Shown piece after piece: positions 36,348-46,022 of a DNA stretch of 64,000 bases. The notes beneath the pieces are model-generated. The model was not told the DNA's origin. It made no database searches and saw nothing but the letters and a program-made list of their open reading frames with translations. The translations under genes were made by a program, and so were the position numbers. The first letter of the stretch is position 1. Each line of letters begins with the position of its first letter. The DNA is from Nannocystis sp. (lineage in GTDB: Bacteria > Myxococcota_A > Polyangia > Nannocystales > Nannocystaceae), in the NCBI RefSeq assembly GCF_016714285.1, contig NZ_JADJNN010000009.1, positions 186,001 to 250,000 of the forward strand, read 5' to 3'.

Positions 36348-38414
36348 GTGCAGTTCACCGCCGCCGACATCGACCGCGAGCTCGCCGAGCGCTTCGGCTT
36401 CACGGGCTTTCGTGCGGGCCAGCGCGAGAGCGTCGAGACCTTGCTGGCCGGCGGCAGCCTGCTGTGCATCCAGCCCACGGGTTATGGCAAGAGCCTGCTG
36501 TATCAGCTCCCGGCCGCGCTGCTCGGCGGCATCACCCTGGTCGTGTCGCCGCTGCTGGCGCTGATGCGCGACCAGCTCGGCCACCTCAACGACCGCTTCG
36601 GGCTGCCGGCGGGCAGCATCAACAGCGACCAGAGCGACGAGGAGAACGCGGCCGCCCGCGCGGCCGCGGCCGCGGGCGAGCTGCGCCTGCTGTTCGTCTC
36701 GCCGGAGCACCTCGACCACGTCGAGCGCTTCGCCGCCCTCGCCGCGCTGCCGGTGCGCCTGGTCGTCGTCGACGAGGCCCACTGCATCTCGACCTGGGGT
36801 CACGACTTTCGCCCGGCCTACCGCCAGATCGTCCACTTGCTGCGCGCGCTGCAGGAGCGCCACCCGCAGCTGCGCGTGCTCGGCCTGACCGCGACCGCCG
36901 ATGAGCGGGTCGAGGCCGACATCCGCGACCAGCTGCAAGGGCCCGGCGGGCCGCCGCTGCAGGTCCATCGCAGCGGCATGGACCGGCCGAACATCGCCCT
37001 CGCGGTGGTCGGCCTGTCGGGCATGGCCCGCAAGCTGGCCTACCTCGCGCAGCTGGTCCCGCGCCTGCCCGCGCCCGGGCTGCTGTACTGCGCGACGCGC
37101 GAGCACACCGAGCTGGTCGCCGAATATCTGCGTAGTTGTGGCCTGGCGGCGGCGGCTTATCACGCCGGCCTCGAGCCCGAGCACAAGCGCGAGCTGCAGG
37201 CCGACTTCCTCGCCGGTCGCCACCCGGCGATCGCCTCGACCAACGCGCTCGGCATGGGCATCGACAAGTCGGACCTGCGATATGTGGTCCACGTCGACGT
37301 GCCCGGCTCGGTGACCGCGTATTATCAGGAGGTCGGCCGCGCCGGCCGCGACGGCGAGCCGGCGCGCGGGATCTTGCTGTTCGACCCGGACGACAGCAAG
37401 ATCCAGGAGCACTTCATCGATTCGGCCCAGCCGCACGCCCAGGACTTCGTCGACATGCTCGCGGCGATCCGCGACGCGGGCGAGCCGCTCGGGCTCACTG
37501 CCCTCAAGGTGCGCACGGGCCTGCACCCGACCCGCGTCACGGTGGTGGTCGCTGAATTGGTCGAACAGGGTTATCTGCGCAAGCGCAGCAGCGGCGGCAA
37601 GCAGGTCTACGAGCTCACCGGCAAGACCGAGCCGCCCGAGCTGGCCCGCTACCGCAATCAACAGGAGGTCCGCACCCGCGAGCTCGGGGCCATGCTCGCG
37701 TACGGCCGGCTCGAGACCGACTGCCTGATGGCGACCCTGCGCCGGGCCCTCGGCGACCGCGAGGCCGCGGCCTGCGGGCGCTGCTCGCTGTGCAAGCAGC
37801 AGCGATCGTCGGTGGATATCGCGGCGGCGGTCGAGCACGCCCAGGCCTGGCTCGCCGCGCGGCCGTCACCGATCGCCGCGAGCGCGCGGCCCGAGATGGC
37901 GGGGGGCCTCGCGCTGCTCGACGCCGAACTGGGCGGCGAGCTGTACCGCGGCCTGTTCGCCAGCCGCGAGACGGACGCCCGCTGGCGCCGACCCTCGCCG
38001 AGCTGCTGCGTCGGCAGGTCCTCGCGCTCGGCCAGCGCTTCGCGTTTTGTGGCGTGACGGCCGCGCCGAGCCGCGATTGGCGGCAGCGCGGCGAGGCCCT
38101 GGCGATCGCCGCCGAGGCCCTCGGAGTGCCAGCATTGCCCGATCTGCTGATCTGGGCGGACGAGCCGGGGTCGCGGCAGGACGAGCTGCGCAACAACGAT
38201 CAACGGCGCGACAACGTCGACGGCAAGATGGGCCTCGGCGCGTCCGAGCGGCCCCGCGGGGATATCCTGCTGCTCGACGATTTCATCGGCTCGGGCGCGA
38301 CGCTGCGCGAGGCCGGCCGGGTGCTGCGCAAGGCCAAAGCACTCCGGCGCGATCGTTCCGCTGACGCTCGCGCGCGTGCGCTGGAAGCTCGGCGCGCCCG
38401 GCCGGGTGCGCTGA
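36348..38414 (+). CDS. recQ: RecQ helicase fused to phosphoribosyltransferase domain, frameshifted
   Basis: The GTG start at 36348 gives QFTAADIDRELAERFGF. The helicase part has Walker A PTGYGKS (about residues 44-50), DEAH (about 142-146), RecQ motif TSTNALGMGIDKSDLRYV and the arginine finger block YQEVGRAGRDGEPARG. Four Cys with the pattern CGRCSLC (about 476-482) provide the RecQ zinc site. At about 37985 the frame breaks: the next frame reads TLAELLRRQVLALGQRFAFC and a phosphoribosyltransferase core DILLLDDFIGSGAT. A second break near 38340 leads to GAIVPLTLARVRWKLGAPGR and a stop at 38412-38414. No HRDC domain is present. RecQ-PRTase fusions occur in other bacteria. Both breaks may be sequence errors. 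Confidence 0.75.
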
Positions 38415-38431
38415 GGCATGCGGCGGGCCGA

Positions 38432-38974
38432 TCACGATTGGCCGAAGAAGCCGATGGCGCAGTCCTTGAACGGCTCGGCGCGCTGGCCCTCGCGCAGGCA
38501 CACGAAGCGCTCGACCGGCGTCGCCATGGCGGCGCAGCCCTCGAAGTAGGCGACGGACTCCAGCTCGAGGTGCACCGCGGGCCACACCTCATAATCCGGC
38601 TCACGCGTCAGGCGCCCCCAGCGAAACGCCGTGCCGTCGCCCGGGAGCGAGAAGAACAGCTCCTGATGCGAGCCCGGGATGCCCTCGACGGTCCACGACA
38701 CCTTGCCCACCCCGGCGCCCTGGATCGCCGCCAATGTGCAATCGATCGCCCCGGCGCTGTCGGTGGTCAAGCTCTCCAGCGGGCAGTCGTAGAGCGGCAG
38801 ATCCTCGCTGCATTGCACCGCGATCGGGGCGCACAGCGGCTCGGGCTCGCAGAGGTTGTCGGACGCCCCCTGCGAGAAACAGTTGCAGTTCGGAGAGTCC
38901 TCGTCGCCGCCACACGCGAGCCCGCACAGGGCCCCGAATGCGAGCGCGATGAGGGAGATGCGGGCGAGGGGCAT
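38432..38974 (-). CDS. Cys-rich lipoprotein
   Basis: A 180-residue lipoprotein starting MPLARISLIALAFGALCGLACGG with lipobox GLAC. There is almost no linker. The mature protein has a Cys-rich N-terminal half (NCNCFSQGASDNLCEPEPLC) and a beta-rich C-terminus (HLELESVAYFEGCAAM). No recognised family. It is convergent with recQ and 17 bp away. Confidence 0.7.
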   Translation of the reverse strand: MPLARISLIALAFGALCGLACGGDEDSPNCNCFSQGASDNLCEPEPLCAPIAVQCSEDLPLYDCPLESLTTDSAGAIDCTLAAIQGAGVGKVSWTVEGIPGSHQELFFSLPGDGTAFRWGRLTREPDYEVWPAVHLELESVAYFEGCAAMATPVERFVCLREGQRAEPFKDCAIGFFGQS

Positions 38975-39009
38975 GCCACGCAGGTGTATCACGCCGACCG
39001 CCCCGTCCG

Positions 39010-39348
39010 TCACTCGTCGAGGGTGCGGAGGCGGTCGAGCAGGCCCTCCAGGTACCACTCGATCTCGACGTTGCCGGGGCGCATGAGCGGGGGCGGGTCG
39101 GGGCCGAGGAGGGTGCGGGCGTGGGTGCGGGCGGCCGCGTCGAAGGGGCGGGTGTGCAGGAGGCGCTCGAGCTCGTCGCGGGCGCCCGGGGCCGGGCTCG
39201 CGTGGGTGAGGAGCTCGGCGACGACGCGCTCGCGCGGGTAGCTCGCGGACACGGCGCGGTTGGCCTGCTCGAGCTCCGCGAAGGTCGGGGTGAGCTGGAA
39301 GGAGTCGAACAGGCGGCGCAGGAGTCCCACAGGTGGGGTTTCTAGCAC
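39010..39348 (-). CDS. Small hypothetical protein
   Basis: A 112-residue soluble, Arg/Leu/Glu-rich helical protein (LLRRLFDSFQLTPTFAELEQANRA, PGNVEIEWYLEGLLDRLR). No family recognised. Possibly in the same transcript as the lipoprotein downstream (35-bp gap). Confidence 0.5.
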   Translation of the reverse strand: MLETPPVGLLRRLFDSFQLTPTFAELEQANRAVSASYPRERVVAELLTHASPAPGARDELERLLHTRPFDAAARTHARTLLGPDPPPLMRPGNVEIEWYLEGLLDRLRTLDE

Positions 39349-39393
39349 GGGCCTGGCGCAGCGGGCGATATCTGGGCACGTCTGCGCGGCGAA

Positions 39394-40317
39394 TCATGGT
39401 CCGCGTCGGCGGCCGTCCGCGCGCCCGGGCGTGCGCCCAAGCCCCTCGGCGAGCAGGTCGAACACGACCCGGATGCGCCGGCTCGTGTGCATCTCCCGAT
39501 GGGTCGCCAGCCACACTGGCACCGGGATCGTCGGTAGCTTCGGCAGCACCCGGCGGACCCGCGGCTCGGCGTCGCCGACCTCGTCCATGACGATGCAAAT
39601 ACCGAGGCCCTGTTTGGCCAGCTCCCATTGCACGAGGTGATTGTCGGTGATGATCGGGAAGTTCTTGGCGCTGAGCTCCAGACCCATCGCGCGCAGGTGC
39701 GTGATCATCATGGGCGTGCGGTCGAAGCCGAAGAAGTCCGCGCGCGAGAGATCCGCTGGCGACCTCGGGTTGCCGATCTGCTCGAGATAGGCCGGGCTGG
39801 CGTAGAGCCGGGCGTGACGGTCCGCGATCTTCCTGGCGATCAGCTCCGGCTGGGTCGGCGTGAAGTTGCGGACGGCGATGTCGGCCTCGCGGCGTCGCAG
39901 GTCGCGCGCGGTGTTCGAAACGAGGATCTCGATCTCGATCCCCGGGTGCGATCGGCGGATGCGAGCGATGATCGGCGGCAGGATGTACGCCGAGATCAGA
40001 TCGCTGGCGGTGATGCAGACCGTGCCGTCGATCGAGAGCGACTTGCCGGCGGCGCTCAGCGAGACGCGCGTGGCCGCCTCACCCATCGCCCGCAGATGCT
40101 CGAGCAGATCGAGCCCCGCGCTGGTCACTGCGATCGTGCCGCCGATCCGCTCGAAGAGCGTGACACCGAGCTCCTCCTCCAGCGCCGCGACCTGGCGCCC
40201 GATCGTCGGCTGCGCGATGCCCAGCGCCCGACCCGCGGCCGAGAACGATCCCTCCTCGGCGGTCACCAGGAAGGCCCGCGCGCGGTTCCAGTCGAAGCGT
40301 ATCGCCTTCCACTCCAT
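39394..40317 (-). CDS. LysR-family transcriptional regulator
   Basis: A 307-residue regulator. The winged-HTH lies at residues ~10-65 (RAFLVTAEEGSFSAAGRALGIAQPTIGRQVAALEEELG), with the usual LysR pattern. The rest is the co-inducer-binding domain (ASDLISAYILPPIIARIRR, LGICIVMDEVG). It diverges from the NAD(P)-binding gene at 40391 with ~73 bp between starts, so it probably regulates that gene. ATG 40317 gives the normal N-terminus. Confidence 0.85.
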   Translation of the reverse strand: MEWKAIRFDWNRARAFLVTAEEGSFSAAGRALGIAQPTIGRQVAALEEELGVTLFERIGGTIAVTSAGLDLLEHLRAMGEAATRVSLSAAGKSLSIDGTVCITASDLISAYILPPIIARIRRSHPGIEIEILVSNTARDLRRREADIAVRNFTPTQPELIARKIADRHARLYASPAYLEQIGNPRSPADLSRADFFGFDRTPMMITHLRAMGLELSAKNFPIITDNHLVQWELAKQGLGICIVMDEVGDAEPRVRRVLPKLPTIPVPVWLATHREMHTSRRIRVVFDLLAEGLGRTPGRADGRRRGP

Positions 40318-40390
40318 GCACAGACGCATACCACGGATGCAGAAACCGGGGTTGTCCATTCGTTTCCGAAGACGCTTACTTCCCGGCGCG

Positions 40391-41137
40391 ATGCCCAAGA
40401 ATCCAACCAGCTCCACACCCAGCGCCACCCAGGAAGCCACCGACAGCCCACCGCCGCGGAGGGTCTGTATCGTCGGGGCCTCCGGGAAGCTGGGCCAGTA
40501 TATGGTCCAGCACGCGCTCGACCGCGGCTATGAGGTCGTCGCCGTGTGCCGCGCGGTGAGCGTGGCGAAGCTCGACCGCTTTCAGGGGCGCATCACCGTG
40601 CTGCCGGGGCCGACCAACGACCGCGACCTCATCCAGCGCGCCGTCGCCGGCTGCGACGGCGTGCTCACGGTCCTGGCCCCCATGGGCGTCCACCAGTACG
40701 CCTCGACCACGGCGCAGGCGGTCCTCGACTTCGCCCCCGAACACGCCCGCCTGGTCTTCTCGTGCGGCTGGCACATCACGCGCGACGGTCTGGATGTCTA
40801 CTCGCGCCTGTTCCTCCTCGTCGTGAGGGTCATCAGCTGGCTCGCCCGGGTGCTGCGTTACGCGGAGCTCGACGACCAGGTCCTCGCATGCCAGCGAATC
40901 TTCGCCAGCTCGCGGCTGTGGACCGTGGTGCGCGGCAGCGACCTCGAAGAGGGGGCGAGCCAGGGCCTGCCCGTGTGGAGCCGTCACGTCGGCGATCCGG
41001 TCCTGCGCAGCAACCGGACCCGGCGTGTGGACTTTGCCCTGTTCATGGTCGACGCATTGACCAACCCGGCGCTCATCCACGAGGCGCCGGCGATCGTCGG
41101 TTGCAAGACCGCCTCGGCGCTCGCCCACGCCGCGTGA
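40391..41137 (+). CDS. NAD(P)-binding NmrA/epimerase-like protein
   Basis: A 248-residue Rossmann-fold protein. The nucleotide-binding motif VGASGKLG (residues ~28-35) follows a ~23-residue Ser/Pro-rich N-terminus. Later strands (ITVLPGPTNDRDLIQRAV, DGVLTVLAPMG, RLVFSCGWH) match the NAD(P)H-binding family PF13460. The YxxxK catalytic dyad is not obvious, so it may be a sensor or reductase of the NmrA type. It diverges from the LysR gene. Confidence 0.7.
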   Translation: MPKNPTSSTPSATQEATDSPPPRRVCIVGASGKLGQYMVQHALDRGYEVVAVCRAVSVAKLDRFQGRITVLPGPTNDRDLIQRAVAGCDGVLTVLAPMGVHQYASTTAQAVLDFAPEHARLVFSCGWHITRDGLDVYSRLFLLVVRVISWLARVLRYAELDDQVLACQRIFASSRLWTVVRGSDLEEGASQGLPVWSRHVGDPVLRSNRTRRVDFALFMVDALTNPALIHEAPAIVGCKTASALAHAA

Positions 41138-41159
41138 GCCGCCGGCATCGGCCGGCGAG

Positions 41160-42095
<936 letters not shown>

Positions 42096-42100
42096 GGGGC

Positions 42101-42979
42101 TCACAGGTCGCGGTGGCGAAAGCGGAGGAAGCCGAGCGCGGTGTAGGCGACACACAGGCCGAGGCAGCCGGCGACGGCGATCGTTTGATCGAGGATACCG
42201 GGCTGGAACAGGCCCGGTTTCCAGTACCAGGGCGACAGCACGGCGAGCCAGGCCCACACCCCGGATTGCAGCGAGAGCAGCCACACCGCGAACAGCAGGC
42301 CGACCGAGACGGCGCGGGCCGCCCCCGGGCCGCGGCACAATTGCGAGGCGAGCGAGACGACGCCGAGGAAGCCGAGCGCGCACACGACGGTGATCGGCCA
42401 GGTGGAGAGCAGCGCGGTGACGGTGGCGACGAGGGCGAAGTTTGGCAGGTAGATCGCGCCGATGATCACGACGGGTACCATGCCGAGCCCGGCGACGCCG
42501 GCGACCAGGGCGGCCTGGCCGAGCAGCTTGCCGGTGACGTAAGCGCCGCGGGTGGTCCGCAGCGCGGCGTAGCGGATCGTCCGCTGGTGGAGGTCGCCGG
42601 CGACCTGGTCGTAGCTGGTCAGGGCGATGAACCACGGCAAGAACGCGAGCGAGGTCCAGGCGAAGATCAGCACCATCGCCGGATAGCTCGCGAGGTGGTC
42701 GGCGAGGACCGCGTCGCCGCCAGAGAAGAACAGGAGCATCGCGTGGTAGCCCTCGTTCTGCATCACGCTGGCCGCCGCCGCCCCGTCGGACCCGGCCATG
42801 CTGTCGATCCGCGTGCCGAGCTCGCGGACGACCTGCACGTAGATGCCGCTCGCGGCGCAGGCGATCAGCAGATACAGCAGCACCAGCACCAGCGCCCGCC
42901 GCGTGCGCAGCGACTCGCGCAGATCAAAGCCGGCGACCAATGCGGCGTCACGCACGAAGCTGGGGGGCGAGCCGGTCAC
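42101..42979 (-). CDS. ABC transporter permease
   Basis: A 292-residue membrane protein with six hydrophobic helices (ALVLVLLYLLIACAASG; MVLIFAWTSLAFLPWFIAL; LLGQAALVAGVAGLGMVPVV; VTALLSTWPITVVCALGF; AVSVGLLFAVWLLSLQSG; TIAVAGCLGLCVAYTALGF). A GTG at 42979 begins VTGSPPSFVRDAAL; the frame is open further upstream but is poorer there. It is paired with the ATPase gene downstream. The substrate is unknown. It fits the ABC-2 permease architecture. Confidence 0.75.
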   Translation of the reverse strand: MTGSPPSFVRDAALVAGFDLRESLRTRRALVLVLLYLLIACAASGIYVQVVRELGTRIDSMAGSDGAAAASVMQNEGYHAMLLFFSGGDAVLADHLASYPAMVLIFAWTSLAFLPWFIALTSYDQVAGDLHQRTIRYAALRTTRGAYVTGKLLGQAALVAGVAGLGMVPVVIIGAIYLPNFALVATVTALLSTWPITVVCALGFLGVVSLASQLCRGPGAARAVSVGLLFAVWLLSLQSGVWAWLAVLSPWYWKPGLFQPGILDQTIAVAGCLGLCVAYTALGFLRFRHRDL

Positions 42980-43108
42980 GGGCCGCGACTGTAACACGGC
43001 CTCGCGCCCGCGCCGTGACGCGGGCCGGCCAAACGATCGCGCCCCTGCCCGTGAGGCGACGCGTGCCTGCCCGCGCAATCGCCGGGTCGCCCGCTGTCAC
43101 CTGTCGCC

Positions 43109-44503
43109 GTGATGAGCAAACGATCCGAGACAGTCTCACGCCGCGCGGTGGTCATGGGTGCGAGCATCGCCGGGCTGGTGGCTGCCCGCGTCCTCGCGGA
43201 TCACTTCGACGAGGTCATCCTGGTCGAGCGGGACCGCCTGCCCACCGGCGCCGAGAGCCGCAAGGGCGCGCCGCAGGGGCAGCACCTGCACGCGCTGCTG
43301 CAACGCGGCGAGCAGCTGTTCGAGCAGCTGTTCCCGGGCATCGGCGCGACGCTGATCGGCGGCGGTGGCATCCGCGTCGACTTCAGCCGCGACCTCGCGT
43401 GGCACCACTTCGGCGCCTGGAAGGCCCGCTTCACCAGCGGCGTGGACATGCTGGCGATGACGCGTCCCTTCTTCGAGGCCGAGGTCCGCCGCCGGGTGCT
43501 GGCGCTGCCGCAGGTGCGTTGCCTCGACGATCACGACATTCTCGGCCTGCTCGCCAGCGCCGACCGCACGCGGGTCACGGGCGTGCAGCTGCGGCCGCGA
43601 CACGCGGATGGGGTCGAGCGCTCGCTGTCCGCCGATCTCGTGGTCGACGCGACCGGCCGCGGCTCGGCCACGCCGAAGTGGCTGGAGGCCCTCGGCTACG
43701 CGCCGCCCGCGGAGGAGCTCGTGACCGTCCACGTCGGCTACGCGACGCGGACCTTTCGCCGCGCCCTGCCCTCGACCTTGCCGTGGAAGGCGCTCTACAT
43801 CCTCGGCGCCGGCGCGAATGAGCGGCGTGTCGGGGCGATGTTCCCGATCGAGGGCGACCGCTGGATCGTCGTGCTGGCCGGCATGCTGCGCGACTATCCG
43901 CCGGCCGAGCTCCCGGCATTCCTCGAGTTCGCGCGGGGCCTCCCGGTCGATGACCTGCACCGCGCGCTCGTTGGCATGCAGCCGCTCGACGACGGCGCGA
44001 CCTATCGTTTCCCCGCCAATCTCCGGCACCGCTATGAGCGCATGCCGCGGCGCCCCGAAGGACTGGTGGCTCTCGGCGACGCGCTCTGCAGCTTCAATCC
44101 GATCTACGGGCAGGGCATGACGACGGCGGCCCTGGTCGCGCTGGAGCTCGGCGCCTGCCTCGGCGAGCGCGGCCTCGCCGACCTGCCCGCCCGCTTCTTT
44201 CGCCGCGCCGCCCGGGTCATCGACGTGCCGTGGGCGATGTCGACGCTCGAGGATTTCCGCTGCCCCGAGGTCACCGGCGCCCGTCCTCCGGGCTTTGCGA
44301 TGATCGCTGGATTGCTCGGCAGGGTCCACCGCGCGAGCTGCCGCGACCAGGATGTCGCGCTGCACTTTCTCCGGGCCATGCATATGGTCGGATCGCCGGC
44401 GACGCTGCTGCGGCCCGATATCCTGGCAAGGGCGCTGCTGCGGGGCGGGGCGCACACGCCCGCGCCGGCGCTCGCGGTGCACGATCCAGTGCCCGCAGCG
44501 TAA
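43109..44503 (+). CDS. FAD-dependent monooxygenase-like protein
   Basis: A 464-residue flavoprotein. The FAD Rossmann motif VVMGASIAGLVAARVLAD (residues ~14-31) with VILVERD, the DG-like motif VVDATGRGSATP and the GD-motif LVALGDALCSFNPIYGQGM (about residue 319-337) match group-A flavin monooxygenases / 2-polyprenyl-6-methoxyphenol hydroxylase relatives. It lies ~1.5 kb from the biosynthetic cluster on the same strand as the sulfotransferase but with unrelated genes between, so cluster membership is uncertain. Confidence 0.75.
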   Translation: MMSKRSETVSRRAVVMGASIAGLVAARVLADHFDEVILVERDRLPTGAESRKGAPQGQHLHALLQRGEQLFEQLFPGIGATLIGGGGIRVDFSRDLAWHHFGAWKARFTSGVDMLAMTRPFFEAEVRRRVLALPQVRCLDDHDILGLLASADRTRVTGVQLRPRHADGVERSLSADLVVDATGRGSATPKWLEALGYAPPAEELVTVHVGYATRTFRRALPSTLPWKALYILGAGANERRVGAMFPIEGDRWIVVLAGMLRDYPPAELPAFLEFARGLPVDDLHRALVGMQPLDDGATYRFPANLRHRYERMPRRPEGLVALGDALCSFNPIYGQGMTTAALVALELGACLGERGLADLPARFFRRAARVIDVPWAMSTLEDFRCPEVTGARPPGFAMIAGLLGRVHRASCRDQDVALHFLRAMHMVGSPATLLRPDILARALLRGGAHTPAPALAVHDPVPAA

Positions 44504-44506
44504 CGT

Positions 44507-44731
44507 TCACGGCGAGGTATGACGAAACGTGTAGGGGCGCCCGGGGTACGCGCGATCGGAGCCTCGCAGCCACTCACCGAGCCGCTCTCGGATCTGGGCC
44601 TCGGTCTCGTCGGGGTGCTTGCGCCGGAAGTTCTGCAGCATGAGGTCACTTCCCGCCTCGAAGAGGTCGAAGGCGAGGCGAAGCCTGCGGGCGACGGGCG
44701 AGTCCACGGCGGCAAGATAGCGTGCGGGCAC
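44507..44731 (-). CDS. Small conserved-type hypothetical protein
   Basis: About 74 residues from a GTG at 44731 (VPARYLAAVDSPVARRLRLA). The segment RRLRLAFDLFEAGSDLMLQNF followed by RRKHPDETEAQIRERLGEWL is a compact helical motif I have seen in small bacterial proteins of unknown function. Upstream codons to 45043 are antisense shadow. It converges on the flavoprotein with 3 bp between. Confidence 0.6.
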   Translation of the reverse strand: MPARYLAAVDSPVARRLRLAFDLFEAGSDLMLQNFRRKHPDETEAQIRERLGEWLRGSDRAYPGRPYTFRHTSP

Positions 44732-44797
44732 GGACACGTCACGTGTTGAGTGCGCGCGCGGCAGGCGTCCGCCCGGCGCAGCGGCGTTCGGGGTACC

Positions 44798-45883
44798 ATG
44801 CTCCGCGTGCCTCGTAGGCCCCACGTGCTCCGCATGTCGCGGCAGGCGCTGCTGCCCGTGCTCGCCCTCGCAGCGGCGCTGCTCCCCGCGCCCGCGTCCG
44901 CCTCGCAGTGCCGTGAGGTCCCCTTTGCCCAACTGATCCGCGAGGCTGACGTCATCTTCACCGGCCGCGCCCTCACCTGGGACGCCGCGCTCGCCACGAC
45001 CTTCGCGGTCGAGCGCGTCTACAAGGGCAGCGTCGCGGCCCACGTCATCGTCGAATCTGGCGCCGTCAAGTACGCTGCCCTCGCCCCGCCCGACCGATAC
45101 CTCGTGCTCGCCGTCGTGAACGCGCCGGGGACTCAGCCCGGTAATTTATATGTACACACTTGTGGCGGCTCGCGGCGCCTGCTCGCCGCCGACGCCATCC
45201 CGCACGAGCTCGGCGAAGGCACCGCGCTGCTTCCGCTGCCGGCCCCGCCTGTGGCCTCGCCGCCTGCCGACCCCGAACCGCCGCCGCCCGCCACTGCCTC
45301 GCCGCCGCCCGCCACTGCCTCGCCGCCGCCCGCCACTGCCTCGCCGCCGCCCGCCACTGCCTCGCCGCCGCCGCCCCCCGAGCGCCTGGTGGACCCACCC
45401 GGCCTCACGAAGGACAGCTATTACCTGCTGGTCGCCCCCGGCCTGCTCGCCTTCGATATTCGCTACCCCGCCTTTCGCCTCTACACCTGGGGCATCTCCG
45501 GCGGCCGCCTGTTCACCGGCGCCGGCCACTTCGCTGCGGCCGCCGGCGCCTTCTTCGAGCACAACCTGTGGATCAACCGCGTCGACCCCGAGCGAGGCGA
45601 CCGCGCGAAGTCCCTCAGCTACGTTCGCTTCGGGCCCGAGATGCGCATCGGCGGCAGCAGCCCGCGCATCTTCGGCTACGCCCTCCTGCGCCTCGGTCTC
45701 GACATGCTGGGATATCAAGGCGTCAGCGACTTCTCACTGCTCGCGACCGGCGGCCTTGGCATCCAGGGCGCCCTGCTCAACAATCGCCGCCTCCTGCTCG
45801 GCACCGAGCCCATGGTCGATTACAGCTACCCGCTCGACTACGCATTCTTCCGCGTCCGCGTCTTCATCGGCGCCCGCTTCTGA
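44798..45883 (+). CDS. Outer-envelope-type protein with PPPATAS repeats
   Basis: A 361-residue protein from ATG 44798, with a signal peptide (LRMSRQALLPVLALAAALLPAPASAS). The N-terminal ~100 residues resemble a secreted CxxC-containing domain (CREVPFAQLIREADVIFTGRAL ... YVHTCGG). A proline-rich linker includes four copies of PPPATAS, and a C-terminal ~170-residue region is beta-rich with aromatic strand ends (GYQGVSDFSLLATGGLG, FRVRVFIGARF), as in outer-membrane beta-barrel ends. Function unknown. Confidence 0.65.
   Translation: MLRVPRRPHVLRMSRQALLPVLALAAALLPAPASASQCREVPFAQLIREADVIFTGRALTWDAALATTFAVERVYKGSVAAHVIVESGAVKYAALAPPDRYLVLAVVNAPGTQPGNLYVHTCGGSRRLLAADAIPHELGEGTALLPLPAPPVASPPADPEPPPPATASPPPATASPPPATASPPPATASPPPPPERLVDPPGLTKDSYYLLVAPGLLAFDIRYPAFRLYTWGISGGRLFTGAGHFAAAAGAFFEHNLWINRVDPERGDRAKSLSYVRFGPEMRIGGSSPRIFGYALLRLGLDMLGYQGVSDFSLLATGGLGIQGALLNNRRLLLGTEPMVDYSYPLDYAFFRVRVFIGARF
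45281..45364 (+). repeat. Four perfect 21-bp repeats encoding PPPATAS
   Basis: Four identical units of CCGCCGCCCGCCACTGCCTC+G lie at 45281, 45302, 45323 and 45344, in frame with the protein at 44798. They form its Pro/Ala/Thr-rich spacer. Perfect identity suggests recent expansion. Confidence 0.9.
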
Positions 45884-46022
45884 AGCGCGGCGTCCTCTCA
45901 CGGATCGACCGGGCCTGGCGAGCGGCGGCGCGCCGTAATCGGGCCACTTGCGCGCGGGCGAGGCGGGGCGAATCGTCGGGGCCTGAAGTCGCGGCGATTC
46001 GTGGTAGTGTGGCGGCGCTCGC

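Noticed and set aside
35016..37838. Long minus-strand frame over recQ and the DoxX-like gene
   Set aside because: The part over recQ is antisense shadow, low-complexity and without motifs, and the true DoxX frame is different.
43109..44503. FAD protein as part of the halogenation pathway
   Set aside because: No flavin-halogenase WxWxIP motif was seen, and three unrelated genes separate it from the cluster.
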